In this document: positions 10,657 to 22,441 of the stretch, piece after piece
Numbering within the stretch: the first letter of the stretch is position 1
How the letters are laid out: each line of letters begins with the position of its first letter
Assembly: GCA_951799405.1 (NCBI GenBank)
Contig: CATOGX010000095.1
Location: 1 to 64,000, forward strand
Length of the DNA stretch: 64,000 bases
Source of the DNA: Agapetus fuscipes
Taxonomy: Eukaryota; Arthropoda; Insecta; Trichoptera; Glossosomatidae
Direction of reading: 5' to 3'
Made by a program: the position numbers and the translations under genes
Notes under the pieces: generated by a model
What the model saw: the letters and a program-made list of their open reading frames with translations, nothing else
What the model was told of the DNA's origin: nothing
Database searches by the model: none

Positions 10657-10846
10657 TGCCCTAGCCGAAACTACTTATCGCAGAGACACCAACTTTTGAA
10701 TTAAGAGAATTGATAACCACAAATTTTGATGAGCCGACTGGCATGGCACCAACCTGAAAATTCAAGATAGCTGCCATACAAAAAAAACATAAAATTGCAC
10801 TTTTCTACAAAACGGCTCTAACGATTTACTTTAAAACTTCAGTGTG

Positions 10847-11683
10847 ATCGTTGCTTAAATTTTTAACTAAGAAAAATAGCTATAGCAGCACTCTTGCCAA
10901 TCTTCGTCTATGGGTTGCCATATGAAAAAAATAAACAATTGTGATTTTCTCAGAAGTGAAAGCGTTGACAAAAGAATAATTCTTTACAATACGAGTATTA
11001 TACATTACATAAAATAATATATAAAAGTAAATATGTTTTTTGAATATAATAACATAAAGTGACGTTAACATGATATCAAAAATTGAAATTAAAAGGCTAC
11101 AAGAACCCATCAGAACGCAAAAAACTTTTATATTTCTTAACTTTAATAGAAAGAACTCTCTTATCACTATAATTCATAGTGAAACATTTTTCAAAGTTTA
11201 GAAAATTCAAGATGGATTCCGGACAGCTGAAAGTTTCATATGAGATTTGCTCAAAAACGGCTACTACGATTTTCTCTATTTTTTTTGCACAATCGTCATT
11301 ATAATAGTGCTATGTAAGAACAATTATCATTGCCTCATAATTTTCTTTGTTTTGGGGGTTGCCATACAAGAGAAAAAAACAATTTAAAATTTCTTGGCAG
11401 AGAAAGGGCTGACTAAAAAATATTGTTCCACAATTGAAAAGCTCATATATATACCTACATATATAATTCATTACTTTTTTTAAAAAAATATTATAAAGTA
11501 TGGCCACCATACAAAGTGACAAATTTCCATAAAAAAATAATTGTAATATTTTTGGTAGAAAACGTCTAATACCCATAAATAAACCCATAGAACGATTTGC
11601 CCAAACAAGTGCTTTCTAAAAACAATAACAATTGCCTCATAAAACTCATTGTTTTGGGGATTGCGATACAAGAGAAAAGCTTG
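10847..11683. repeat. Diverged internal repeats near the palindrome centre
   Basis: Several unequal repeats share CCATACAAAGTGACAAATTT, ATATATACCTAC and TTTCTTGGCAGAGAA. The stretch 11431-11683 matches the reverse complement of about 14175-14426, while 10847-11430 is missing from the right arm. No gene. Confidence 0.6.
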
Positions 11684-13139
11684 CATTACTCCCATTCTCA
11701 AAAAGCCTCAGTTGGACCCAGAAGACCTTTCAAATTTCCGACCCATCTCGAACTTGTCGTTTATATCTAAAATAATCGAAAGAATTGTGGCAATAAGACT
11801 AACTAGTTATCTACAATCTGAGGGACTTTTTTGAGAGAAGAAACAATTGGCTTTTAGACACTCTCATTCAACTGAAACGGGCATTGATCTTATTTTATCT
11901 GATCTCACTACTCAAATTGAAGAAGGAAAACATGCCATTCTCACAATGTTGGATATGAGCGCTTTTTCGAAACTGTCGATCATGATATCCTTACAATAAG
12001 ATTGGAGAGATTATACGGTATATCCGGAAAGGCTTTACTGTGGCTCACCGACTACCTGAAGAATTGAAGTCAGGCTGTCCAACTCCAAAACGGAATGTCC
12101 ATCTTTATTAATCTCACCACAGGTGTGCCACAGGGATCCGTTCTAGGACCACTATTGTTCATCTTATATACGAAGGAACTGGAATATATAGTTGAAGGCT
12201 GGAATCTAAAACTCCATAGCTATGCTGACGACTGTCAAATTTATACCAGTTACACACCTGAACAAGCAAAAGACACTGAAACAAGGTTGGTCGGCTGTAT
12301 AAACGACATTTCTTGTTGGATGGCAAATAATTAATTGATTGGTGTTGAATCCTGACAAAATCAAAGTACTCAGAATCGCTACAGCAAGAAGGATTCATTC
12401 AATCAGCCAAACACCCATAAGAATTCTTGGGAATGACATCTTTCCTTCAACAAGCGTAAAACTTCTTGGTATAGAAATAGACCGCTGTCTGAGTATGGAA
12501 GAACACGTCAGCAAGACTGTTTGAACAGGTTTTTTTAGGCTACGGCAGCTGTACTTCATCAGAAGATGTCTCCCCACACATGCCATCAAGGCCATGGTGA
12601 ACTCTTTTGTTATCAGTAAACTTGATTACTGTAACTCAATATTCGCTTCCCAGCCAAAGAAGCAACTGAAGAGACTGCAGTCGGTCCAGAATGCAGCAGC
12701 GAGGCTTTTGGTCAGTCCAAATTTTGCCACATAACGCCCCTTCTGTTTGAGCTTCACTGGCTTCCAATTTCCCAGAAGATACAGTACAAGCTGTGTGTAC
12801 TCACCTTTAGAATACTAAATGGAGCAGCATCTCACTACCTGTCTGAACTGGTCACCAAAATTGATGTTACTACCCGAGGACAGACACTCAGATCCAGGGA
12901 CTCAAATAAAAGTCTGCTCCAGCTGCCGCGCAGAGCCACAAGGACGGTGTTTGGTGACCGAGCCTTTAGCGTTGCTGCTCCGACGGCTTGGAATTCTCTT
13001 CCTGTGACCCTCAAGGAGCTGAAGACTGAGGCAGCTTTTCGAAAAGGGCTCAAAACTTATTTTTTTCAAAGACAATTACAAAGCGCCTTTGCAGTGACTT
13101 AGTCACGAAAAGGCGCTGTACAAATGTGTATTATTATTA
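11684..13139 (+). pseudogene. CR1/L2-like LINE fragment with dead RT
   Basis: Reverse-transcriptase remnant spread over three frames: NFRPISNLSFISKIIERIV, then GVPQGSVLGPLLFILY and YADDCQIYTSY (YADD box kept), then KLLGIEIDRCLSMEEHV, and a C-terminus with FGDRAFSVAAP-type residues. Stops and frameshifts occur, for example TGA at 11832. The 3' end has a hairpin (AAGCGCCTTT ... AAAAGGCGCT with inner GTGAC/GTCAC) and an ATT repeat tail. It splits the inverted-repeat sequence, which resumes at 13140. Confidence 0.8.
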
Positions 13140-13586
13140 TCAATAATTAAATTTCTTGGCAGAGAACGAGTCAACTAAAAAATAATGTTGTCCAATTGCG
13201 AATCTCTTATATATACCAACATACATGAATCAGTATTTAGGATAGTAATCAGGTTTTATATCCAACACCAATAATAAGTGTTAGATATAAAAATACTTCA
13301 TCTCTAAAAACAGACGTCAGTATTTCATTTATTTACCTGGATGGCAAAAAAAATGAATGAATGCGAGTGTGTGGAGATGAACGGATTCGTAATTATCTCG
13401 TGGATTCAGAGAGTGCGGGGATATTCTTATGTTAGGTGTTCTTGTATTATTATTAGTGTTGCAAGATGTAGTTTAGAAATTACGCGAGTTGGCAGCGGAT
13501 GATAGTGCTCCCGTAGTGTATAAAGAGCACAACATTCATTCAATTATAAAATTAATATTTCTTAAAATAAAGTTTAAGGTTTCAAG
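13140..13586. other. Centre of the inverted repeat
   Basis: 13140-13240 continues the left-arm repeat interrupted by the LINE fragment. A small inverted pair around TATCCAACAC/GTGTTAGATA lies at 13257-13290. The rest is unrecognised. Confidence 0.4.
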
Positions 13587-13835
13587 GGAGCAAGCCACTA
13601 GCTCCAGGACTCTAAAGTCAGCTAATGTAGGCTCCGCAAGGCTGAGCTTGCCTCTCAGGGCAACTTCAACTAACTTTGGTGATCGTGCCTTTTGGGTTCG
13701 GGCCCAATCGTATGGAACGAATTGCCGGTTGAGGTGAGGAAAGAACGGAACAGGGCAAGCTTCAGGAGGAAGCTGAAGACGCACCTGTTTGAAAGGTCGT
13801 GACTAAAGTTGAGTGAAAGCGGCGCTTCGGAAAAA
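13587..13835 (+). pseudogene. CR1/L2-like LINE, C-terminal scrap
   Basis: Encodes SSRTLKSANVGSARLSLPLR and TNFGDRAFWVRA, then after a frameshift RRKLKTHLFERS and a stop. This is the same C-terminal signature as the other CR1/L2-like fragments. Its 3' hairpin is degraded. Confidence 0.7.
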
Positions 13836-14426
13836 AATCAACCAAGTATATATGTATATCCCGTTTGTATCAAAACTAACAATTTGTTTGGTGGGTATAC
13901 TTTTCATTAATATTTTGGAAAGTTATGATTGATTATTATGGGTACTTACTAAATTTTATGACTCGTAGCCTAGTATTTTATATTAGGCGTTTTAGTACCA
14001 AGAATATTAGAATTCTTTTTTGTATGCAAATTTGTCACTTTGTATGGTGGCTACACCTTATAATATTTTTAAAAAAAAAGTAAAGATTAATATATGTAGG
14101 TATATATTATAAGAGATTCTTATTTGGACACATTATTTTTTAGTAAGCTCGTTTTCTGCCGAGAAATTTCAAATTATTGTTTTCTCTTGTATCGCAACCT
14201 CCAAAACAATGAGTTTTATGAGGCAATTGTTATTGTTTTTACATAGCACTTGTTTGGGCAAATCGTTCTGTAGGTTAATTTATGGGTATTAGACGTTTTC
14301 TACCAAAAATATTACAATTATTTTTTTATGGAAATTTGTCACTTTGTATGGTGGCCATACTTTATAATATTTTTTAAAAAAAAGTAATGAATTATATATG
14401 TAGGTATATATAAAAGCTTTTCAATT
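13836..14426. repeat. Inner right-side repeats of the palindrome
   Basis: Two imperfect copies of a unit holding TTTGTCACTTTGTATGGTGG, AAAAAAAAGTAA and TATATATGTAGGTATATA. They match the reverse complement of 11431-11683 and 13140-13240. No gene. Confidence 0.6.
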
Positions 14427-16590
14427 CACACTGAAGTTTTAAAGTAAATCGTTAGAGCCGTTTTGTAGAAAAGTGCAATTTTATGTTTTTTTTGTATGGC
14501 AGCTATCTTGAATTTTCAGGTTGGTGCCATTCTAGTTGGCTCATCAAAATTTGTGGTTATCAATTCTCTTAATTCAAAAGTTGGTGTCTCTGCGATAAGT
14601 AGTTTCGGCTAGGGCATACGGACATACATACATACGGACGGACGGACGGACGGACAGACGGACAGGTTCTAAAAATTAGGTTTTTTTGCATGTCCTGGTG
14701 CAGGACAACTCATTTCCGTTGAAACCTTCAAAAAAAATCGGACGAATACATCACTTTATAGCTCCTTCGGACTGCTATAAAGTAACAATTTTTTAAATTT
14801 CTCGGCAGCGGAAGGGTTAATCAAAAATTATTTCCAGCCAATTTGAAAGCCATTATATGGACCTACATTTATTTATCACTATTGTTTTCGAAAAGTAAAA
14901 TATAGCCACCGTATAAAGCGAAAAATTTCCATACAACAATTTATTGTAATTTTCTTGATAGCAATAATAATAATAAAATGTTAATTGCAGCTTAGTCATG
15001 TGGAGGGTGCAATACATGACCAGCCATATAAAAAATACAGCAATGAAAAAGTACGTAGAAGAAAAATACAAAAATGATTATAAAAGGTTAATTTAAAATA
15101 CTAGGCTTTGAAGTGTTATTTTTGATACAAAAGTGACCAGTAATCTAAATCTAAGCTGCAAAGATATATATCATTTGAGATTTATATTAAACGTATTCCC
15201 ATAAGCAGACAGGTATAAGTTCGCGCTTACACATGCCGCATATGAACCTACAATATAAAAACCCAATCTCAAGTGAACATAAGCCCTGCTACTCTTGCCT
15301 ACTTTCCCTGAAATAGGGTTGACATTGTCAAAGTGAACCATCTTTTACAGTATGGGGGGTCAGCCTCATACAAATCTATAAGTCAAGGAAAATGATCATA
15401 CCGCAAAATTAAAATTACTTAAGGAGATTGCCTTCATTAATAATACAAATTAAACATTTTGTTGTGAAAATTAAATATCACCTCAAAACAACTTTATTTT
15501 ATGCTGTAAAGTCATGTGCAGTCCACTGTACATTTAATTTCTGATACGCGCGTTGGGAATTCTTACGTCTCAAAAGATTGCTTTCGTCGCCCATCCATGC
15601 ATATATACATCGATGATATCACGCGTATCCCTCGTGCTACGAGGTATATACTTATTTTCAACATTTTAACTATAACAGGACAGATAATTTACAACCCTTT
15701 ATTATAAGTAAGTAAGTATCCATGAAGTTTTAATATATGTTTAATCTTCTATACGATATTATTTTTTATATTCTGTTAAAATAAAGTACTGAGGCGTTTA
15801 AGCTAGATTTTGACCAAAAACGGGACTCGACGTAAAGTTTTTTGGAAAATATTTGACTTTAAAATTCATTTCCCGTGAAATTATAGCAGATAGAAAGAAT
15901 GTGTAAGAGACTATTATTGTTTTAAAATTAACGTTCTTATTTTTGATTTACAAAAATTTCAATTATTGTACTTTGTTTTTGAGTAATAAAATATAATGTA
16001 AAAAATACCGTTGTATCCTTTTTTCTCCTGAACCAGAAGGGTTGGAAATACAAATTTTTGGTATGTTAATTTTATTGTTATTTGTAACGAATGTAACATA
16101 TATATTTTTTTCTTTATTCTCATGACTCATACAACTTATATCAAAAGATCGATTTATATATTTGTTAAAAAAATGACCGCATTCAAAATGCTCCAGGTTT
16201 GGAGTATTTTTTTTAATGCAAAAAGCCGGTAAATAATGTAGGTCATCGTCTCTTACTAGTCTCTGCCTGGTAGTCGATGAGGTAGTTTGCACCATTTTTT
16301 GGGCCTCTTTGAAGAGGCCGCCTCCAGAACGCTCCAGGGTAGGATCACCAAAATCTGCAGAAAAGGCATGTACTCGATGCCGGACACCTCCCCAAACATG
16401 TTTCTGCCTGGTAGTCGATGAGGTAGTTTGCACCATTTTTTGGGCCTCTTTGAAGAGGCCGCATCCAAAACGCTCCAGGATAGGAAAAGGCAGACCAGTG
16501 AAAAAATGATGTACTCGATGCAAACTACCAGCCTGACCATGTCTCTGCCTGGTAGTCGATGAGGTAAGGTTTCGTACGTCTAGCTCTTAG
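14427..16590. repeat. Right arm of the large inverted repeat
   Basis: Inverted copy of 8689-10846 with few differences. It includes the LINE-B 3'UTR (15123-15388, minus), the microsatellite (14618-14666) and the 141-bp array (about 16180-16564). Confidence 0.85.
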
Positions 16591-16679
16591 TCTATCTGTG
16601 ATCACCCCTTTTCCGTTTTTCTGATTACATTGTATGAAAGTACATTATTATGAGGGCTTCATTATTAGAAGATATATTA

Positions 16680-16790
16680 TTAAAAGGTTGAAAAAGATTA
16701 AGACTCTGAATGAAATGAAAGAAGTACGCAAGGACTGCAAAAAATGGCGGCTGATTTGTAATGTAGGCGGCTAAGACAAAGACTCAATTT
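16680..16790 (+). pseudogene. LINE-B C-terminal scrap
   Basis: Encodes the end of the LINE-B ORF (TLNEMKEVRKDCKKWRLICN-like, then a stop). Only about 35 codons remain. Confidence 0.65.
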
Positions 16791-16852
16791 TCATTTTTAT
16801 AGATTTTTTAGTGTTTGTTTTTTATAACTACTTTACTTTTACTTTCTTCGGC

Positions 16853-17522
16853 TCATAAGCCTTGAAGGCTCAGGGCCTCCCGCACCACAATCCTCCAGGA
16901 CTCTCTGTCTTGTGCTGCTTCCCTCCATGGTCCCCTCACTCCCAGAACTTCGGCGTCGGCTTCAACGTTGTCTGCCCACCGCATTTTGGGACGTCCGAGT
17001 GGTCTAACACCTGAGGGGGCACCATACAAGACTGTTCTGATGATCCTGGAGTCCTCTGCACGTGCTACATGTCCGGCCCACTGGAGTCTTCTTGATTTCA
17101 TTACCGACACTATGTTAGCATCTTGAAACACGGACATCAGCTCCGCGTTGGTCCGGATACGCCACCTGTCATCTTCAAATACAGGTCCGAGAATGCGACG
17201 AAGCATTTTGTTCTCAAAGACCTGGAGAGATTTTTTCTTGTTTTTGAGTCAGACTCCAGGCTTCACATCCGTACAACACAACTGGCCGAACAATAGAAGT
17301 GTAAATCTTGAATTTTTTGGAGCGGGATAGCCATTTTGAGCACAATAGCCCTCTAAGGCCAAAAAAAGCATTATTGCCAGAGTGAATTCGAGCATGTAAT
17401 TCTGAGGATAGGATATTTTTGTCATTTATAAGGGTACCCAAGTACTTGAATGAATTGCAGTTCTTAAACTTGTAATTATCTACATTCAAATCTTCTTGAA
17501 TATCCCGCCGCGCCACAGGCAA
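16853..17522 (-). pseudogene. LINE ORF C-terminal half, frameshifted
   Basis: Two minus-strand pieces form one protein tail. 17522-17214 encodes FKYLGTLINDKNILSSELHA and VVLYGCEAWSLTQKQ. 17206-16853 encodes LRRILGPVFEDDRWRIRTNA, LQWAGHVARAEDSR and RPLGRPKMRWADNV. The break lies near 17210. The catalytic RT is absent. Order and motifs match RTE/R1-type LINE tails. Confidence 0.8.
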
Positions 17523-17545
17523 GTATTCAGTTTTCCCCTCATTAA

Positions 17546-18349
17546 TTGTATTTTATAACTGGATATGTTGATATCTCTAGATTGAATGAAGCTTTGTTAG
17601 GTAACCATCTGAAGTTGAATGCAAGTAAGACGAAAGTATTGATTTTTGAAAGAGATGATGAAAGTATGAATTATGAATTTAAAATTAATGGAATGAATGT
17701 TGATGTCGTAAATGAGTTTGTATACCTGGGAAGTAAGTTTGAAAAAGATGGAAGAATGACCGGTGAATTTGAAAGAAGAGTAATGAAGGGCAGGTGTGTA
17801 CTGGGTGCCACAGCTTGTATCGCCAAAAATCAAAACATATCTAAAAATGCTCGATTGGCGGTACGCAGTGGCATACTTTTACCCACCTTGATGTATGGAA
17901 GCGAGGCCTGGACGGTGAATGAAAGTGAAATTAGTAAAGTCCATACTGTTGAAATGGACTTTCTAAGAAGTATGATTGGGAAAAAACGGAGTGACAGGGT
18001 GAGGAATGATTTTGTAAGAGAAGAATGTGGTGCAAGAGAAAGTGTGAAAGTGAAGATTAAAAGAAGTTTGTTAAGATGGTTTGGGCATATGGAGAGAATG
18101 AATGAGGAAAGACTGACGAAGAAAGTATATGTTGGTAGAATAGATGGATGTCGTGGTAGAGGAAGACCGAGAAAGGTATGGATGGACCAAATATCCGAAA
18201 TTGCGAATGAATGGAATATCCAGAGTCATAATAAAAGAAGAGCTTGTATGAAGAAGGTTATGACTCTGGAGGAAATGAAAGAAGTATGTAAGGATAGAAA
18301 GAAATGGCGGTTGATCTGTGATGTTGGCGGCTGGGGTTTGTTGAAGTGA
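17546..18349 (+). pseudogene. LINE-B ORF, 5'-truncated C-terminal part
   Basis: About 267 codons starting after the RT active site: LKLNASKTKVLIFERDDES, FVYLGSKFEKDGRMTGEFE, GILLPTLMYGSEAWTVNES, LLRWFGHMERMNEERLTKK and RGRGRPRKVWMDQI, ending KKWRLICDVGGWGLLK. It aligns along its length with the tail of LINE-A but with many substitutions, so it is a sister family (LINE-B). It is followed by its 3'UTR, which contains the 250-bp repeat (18430-18703). This locus is key to interpreting that repeat. Confidence 0.85.
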
Positions 18350-18429
18350 AATTGGTTTTATGATTTAGTTTTTTATGTCCATGTATATATTGTTGTTTGT
18401 TGATTTTAAAAAGTGTAATTTGTCATGTA

Positions 18430-18703
18430 TGCTCCTTGACTTATAGGTTGTTATGCGGCTGACCACCCATACTGTAAAAAATTGGTTCACTTTGCCAATG
18501 TCACCCCTGTTTCAGGGAAGGACGGCAAGAGTTGCAAGGCTTATGTTTATTTGAGATTGGGTTTTTATACTGCAGGCCCACATGCGGCTTGTGTTAGCGC
18601 GAAATTATACATATCTGCTTGTGGGAATGCATTTAATTATAAATCTTAAATGATATATATCTTTGCAGCTTAGATTAGATTAGATTAGATTAGATATGTT
18701 CTT
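18430..18703 (+). repeat. LINE-B 3'UTR with TTAGAT tail, joined to its ORF
   Basis: Begins CTTGACTTATAGGTTG about 80 bp after the LINE-B stop and ends in TTAGAT repeats. It reads as one unit with the ORF end upstream. Confidence 0.8.
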
Positions 18704-18733
18704 TATAACTGGATGTAATTAATTGCTTGTATT

Positions 18734-18981
18734 CCTTGACTTATAGGTTGGTATGAGGCCCACCCATACTGTAAAAAGACAGTTCACTTTGCCAATGTCA
18801 CCCTTGTTTCAGGGAAGGTCAGCAAGAGTTGCAGGGCTTATGTTCATTTCAGATTGGGTTTTTATATTGTAAGATTTACATACGGCATATGTTAGCGGGA
18901 ACTTATACGTGTCTGCTTGTGGGAATGCGTTTAATATGAATCTCAAATGATATATATCTTTGCAACTTAGATTTAGATTTA
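18734..18981 (+). repeat. LINE-B 3'UTR repeat, full length
   Basis: CCTTGACTTATAGGTTGGTA at the start and TAGATTTAGATTTAG at the end; directly follows the previous copy. Confidence 0.85.
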
Positions 18982-19089
18982 GCTTCAGAGAGTTTTTATG
19001 CTCTGCATGCCTATACTTGCTTCATACCCTGACCCGCACATACAATTAAGAGCAGAGCAACAATTAGGCCTGGATCAAGCTTTAGAGCC

Positions 19090-19262
19090 CGTTCCCACTT
19101 GTCGGGTGTCGGACCGTATATTAATCGGAGGTTCCAGTGGCAGAACATTTTTGGACAAAATTGGTTTCCGACAAGTGTGAATAGCTCCATACATAATGTT
19201 CTGCCACTGGAACCTCCGATTAGTATACGGATCCGACACCCGGAAAGTGGAAACGGGCTCTA
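19090..19262. repeat. Short inverted repeat
   Basis: GCCCGTTCCCACTTGTCGGG, CGGAGGTTCCAGTGGCAGAA and TTGGTTTCCG are followed by an inverted copy up to 19259. This is a foldback or MITE-like unit of about 170 bp with imperfect arms. Confidence 0.55.
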
Positions 19263-19370
19263 AAGGGTCCCTAAAGACTGTTTGACAATATTTGAACATA
19301 CTTTTTTTTGGGGAACTGACCATAAAGTACCTAGGAATATAAAAAAGAGGCTCAAAGAATATTGGTTAAT

Positions 19371-19465
19371 CAATTTTTATGAGGCTGACCACCCATACTG
19401 TAAAAAATGGTTCACTTTGCCAGTGTCACCCCTGTTTCAGGGAAGGTCGGCAAAAGTTGTGGGGC
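19371..19465 (+). repeat. LINE-B 3'UTR repeat, left half (split by hAT-like element)
   Basis: Runs to GGCAAAAGTTGTGGGGC. The sequence resumes at 28523 as TGTGGGGCTTATGTCCATTT. The 8-bp overlap TGTGGGGC is the target duplication of the inserted element. Confidence 0.9.
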
Positions 19466-19662
19466 CAGGCCCGGATTAACCCCTCTGGGGGCCCTGGTGC
19501 GGAAAAAAATGTCGGGGCCCCCTATAACCCCCCCCCCCTCCCCCCTCTCCCCTCCCTTCTTATCACAAAATCCCCTCCCCTCACGCTTATTTTTTTCAGA
19601 ACGCAAAATATACAATTTACGAACATGCTAATTGAATGGTTGAATCCCTTGATTGTATTCTT

Positions 19663-20275
19663 GACTTTTAGGTAGGTATGGGGCTGACCACCCATACTGT
19701 AAAAAGATGGTTCACTTTGCCAATGTCACCATTGTTTCAGGGAAGGTCGGCAAGAGTTGCAGGGCTTATGTTCATTTGAGATTGGGTTTTATATTGTAGG
19801 TCCACATGCGGCATGTGTAAGCGCAAACTTATACGTCTCTGATGATGATGTCTCCATCCTTCCGGACTTGTAGACAATGTTCAATAATTGTAGGCTGCTT
19901 TATTTTTTTTTCTTTTTGTAAGGCTGCTACGTTTCGTCAGTGACGTACGACTGACTTCTTCAGAGCTTGTGCTTCGACTGATCGCTTTGATTAGAGCATG
20001 CGGTATTTATGTGTCATCTGTGGAGTGGGCGGGGCTTGTAAATTTTGGCGGGAAAGGCAGAGTTTGAAACAAAAAGAAAAAAGAATAAAGCAGCCTACAA
20101 TTATTGAACATGGTCTACAAGCCCGGAAGGATGGAGACATCATCATCATCATCATCTGAAGCCGGCCATGAAAGCCTAAAAACACTTATTGTTATTACAC
20201 GTCTCTGCTTGCGAGAATGTATTTAATATGAATCTCAATTGATTTTCATCTTTGATTTAGATTTAGATCAGAATC
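19663..20275 (+). repeat. LINE-B 3'UTR repeat split by a foldback insert
   Basis: Left part 19663-19840, right part 20199-20275 ending in TTTAGATTTAGAT. The interruption duplicates ACGTCTCT. Confidence 0.8.
19841..20198 (-). mobile_element. Penelope-like foldback insertion, 358 bp
   Basis: Flanked by 8-bp direct repeats ACGTCTCT (19833-19840, 20199-20206). Its ends are inverted copies of about 70 bp (19841-19909 and 20083-20156) starting at GATGATGATGTCTCCATCCT. The minus strand of the spacer carries CTGAAGA, a GTCAGT/ACTGAC hairpin and GAAA (19963-19932), a hammerhead-like core as in Penelope-like terminal repeats. No protein remains. Confidence 0.5.
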
Positions 20276-20489
20276 AAAAACGGCACTAATTAGGTAAAAA
20301 AAAATGCTTTGAAAAAAATCTTAGCAATTTTCACTCCGAATTTGCAGAGGTCTTTTGAGGTGTGATTCACACATAATAGATAAAGCTTATTTGACACATA
20401 AGTTTGTGTGAAACTGACCTCTATAATCTATAGTCATAGTTGCAAAGATATATTACGAGTGCCATAACTAATTTATTAAGTTAAGTCTC
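20276..20489. other. Spacer
   Basis: AT-rich, with no feature recognised. Confidence 0.3.
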
Positions 20490-20672
20490 GTACATTCTAG
20501 ATTCATAATAAGTACCTACATTAATTTGCGCATACATGTTCCGCATGTAGACTCACAGCATACAAACTCAATATCGAAGGAACATAAAGCCTGCAACTCT
20601 TGCCTACCTTTCCTGAAACAGGAGAGACATTGGCAAAGGGAACCGTTTATTAAAATATGGGTGGTCTATACA
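20490..20672 (-). repeat. LINE-B 3'UTR repeat, degraded
   Basis: Contains CCTGCAACTCTTGCCTACCT and ACATTGGCAAAGGGAACCG in reverse orientation; both ends are worn. Confidence 0.7.
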
Positions 20673-21270
20673 CCAAAAGTATCAGAAATCTTTGGGGGGA
20701 ATGCAGCAAGAAGTTTCTCTTTATGTGTAGCTTAGTGGCGTTAGTAGCGTTTTCTATAAAAAATCTTCTTGTAAGAGATAATATCAATAATAATAAAGAA
20801 TACCTCTATTTGCTTCCACACATAAACTTGTTTTTGGGTAAAGGTAATGCATTTTTCCAATTATTTTATTTGCAAAGCCAAATGTATTGTTGACGCAATA
20901 TATCAAAAGAGATAGTTTGAAAACAAAAGTAAATACTGTTCAAAGCCGCCGCCTCGCCGCGCCGGCCGCACCTTCCCCTAACGCCTTTGTTTCATTTTTC
21001 TTATGAAATTACTAGTACAATGAAAGGAATATATTTTAAAATAAAAATCTCCCATGGTATTCACTGAACCCTGAAACGTTTACCTTTTTTTGTGATGTAC
21101 GAGCACTTACGTAAGATAATCATCGCATCCGTCAATTCAAGGTGTCATTTCAAAAACAAAAATCTGATATTTTCATTTAATTAATGTTTATAAAAGCTGC
21201 ACTTATATTTTGCAGCATCAGTATCTTACCATAATATGGTCAGCGAAAGGATTGCATGTGGCGAGTGGAG
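20673..21270. other. Spacer with short GC-rich patch
   Basis: No gene is seen. A brief CG-rich patch (about 20941-20985, GCCGCCGCCTCGCCGCGCC) stands out in AT-rich sequence. Confidence 0.3.
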
Positions 21271-21895
21271 CCTATTTAATTTTATTTATTTATTTATTTA
21301 TTTATTTACGGCATAAGCCTTTTACAAAAAGTACATGTTAAGTGAGTTTATACAAAACTGCGAAAAAATAAAATAAAACAATAAAATACAAGAAAAAAAA
21401 ATATGAAAAACAATAAAAAACAATAAAATACAAAAAAATGTATATATATGAAACATTGCAGTAAAAAACAAAAAAAAATAACCAAGAAAAGAAAAGAAAA
21501 AATAAACCTGTATTTATAGAAACAGAAGGTTAGAAACAAAGCAAAAACATATTAAAATTAAAACTGCAAAAACCATCAAATATCATTAATAAAATATTTA
21601 ATAAAATATTTATTAAGTGCCAACTTGTATATATTAATATTATTGCAATGTTGACCGACACTTAGATAGGTATTGCCCAAGCGTTGGATTCGATTTATGG
21701 AGCAATTATGATAATGCGTGGTCGATGCAACTACAGGGTGGTAGAGATATCTTTGTCTAGTTTGAATATTTGGTATACAGGTCTTACTTATCTTACTTAT
21801 TTTAGTTGGGTTTGAAATAAAAATTGAAACGGAAAATGATTTCTGATACTCTTCGTGGGAATTGATTGAGCATTCCACAAATTGAGCTATGGATA
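21271..21895 (-). pseudogene. LINE 3' end with C-terminal ORF and AAAT-type tail
   Basis: The minus strand encodes a 100-residue tail (21878-21576) with YLYHPVVASTTHYHNCSINR and GNTYLSVGQH. An A-rich 3'UTR follows, ending in AAAT repeats (21306-21272). This is the layout of a 5'-truncated non-LTR retrotransposon. The family is not identified. Confidence 0.5.
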
Positions 21896-22139
21896 CATTT
21901 TACGCGACAATATAAAAAAACACGACTAGATAATCAAGTACTTGCGTACCTTTTTACGATAAAGGAGCTACTAGTTAAAGTTTTTACGTTTTGCTTTTTA
22001 CAAATAAGGTTTTAGAACAATAATATAAATAACCGAAATATTTCTTCAAGGGGATCGAAAAAAGAAGCTGTGGATAAAGAAAGAAGTCTTAGAAAATCGC
22101 AATTAGGTTAGCATTCCAGGGTTTAATAATTTATACGTT

Positions 22140-22362
22140 GGATTTGATAAATTAAGATTTACATAAAAATTCATGTAAAATTCATGCCCATCAGCAGACA
22201 CGCGTAAGTTCGCTTTTACACATGCTGCATATGCACACACAAAATAAAAACCAAAACCTTCAATGAATATAGCCCCGGAAACTTTTGCCGACCTTCCCCG
22301 AAACAAGAATGACATTGCCAAAGTGAACCACTTCTCACATTTTTGTTGGTCAGCCTCATAAC
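22140..22362 (-). repeat. LINE-B 3'UTR repeat
   Basis: Reverse copy with TTGCCGACCTTCCCCGAAAC and GACATTGCCAAAGTGAACCA; moderately diverged. Confidence 0.75.
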
Positions 22363-22441
22363 ATCAAAGAACGTAAAAGTATTTTCATTTTGTTAAAAAA
22401 TATACTGAAATGGAATAACTTTTTTCATTTCAAATTAATTG

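Larger units (their letters stand above)
8689..10846. repeat. Left arm of a large inverted repeat
   Basis: Reads CTAAGAGCTAGACGTACG at its outer edge, inverted and nearly identical at 16590-14427. The arm contains a 141-bp tandem array, a LINE-B 3'UTR copy (9893-10136) and a TCCG microsatellite. It has no convincing gene. Short open frames (for example 8739-9124) run through tandem repeats in several frames on both strands and are not treated as genes. Confidence 0.85.

Noticed and set aside
19412..19675. Overlapping Pro-rich ORFs
   Set aside because: Created by C-rich ends of the hAT-like element and a LINE 3'UTR; no domain.
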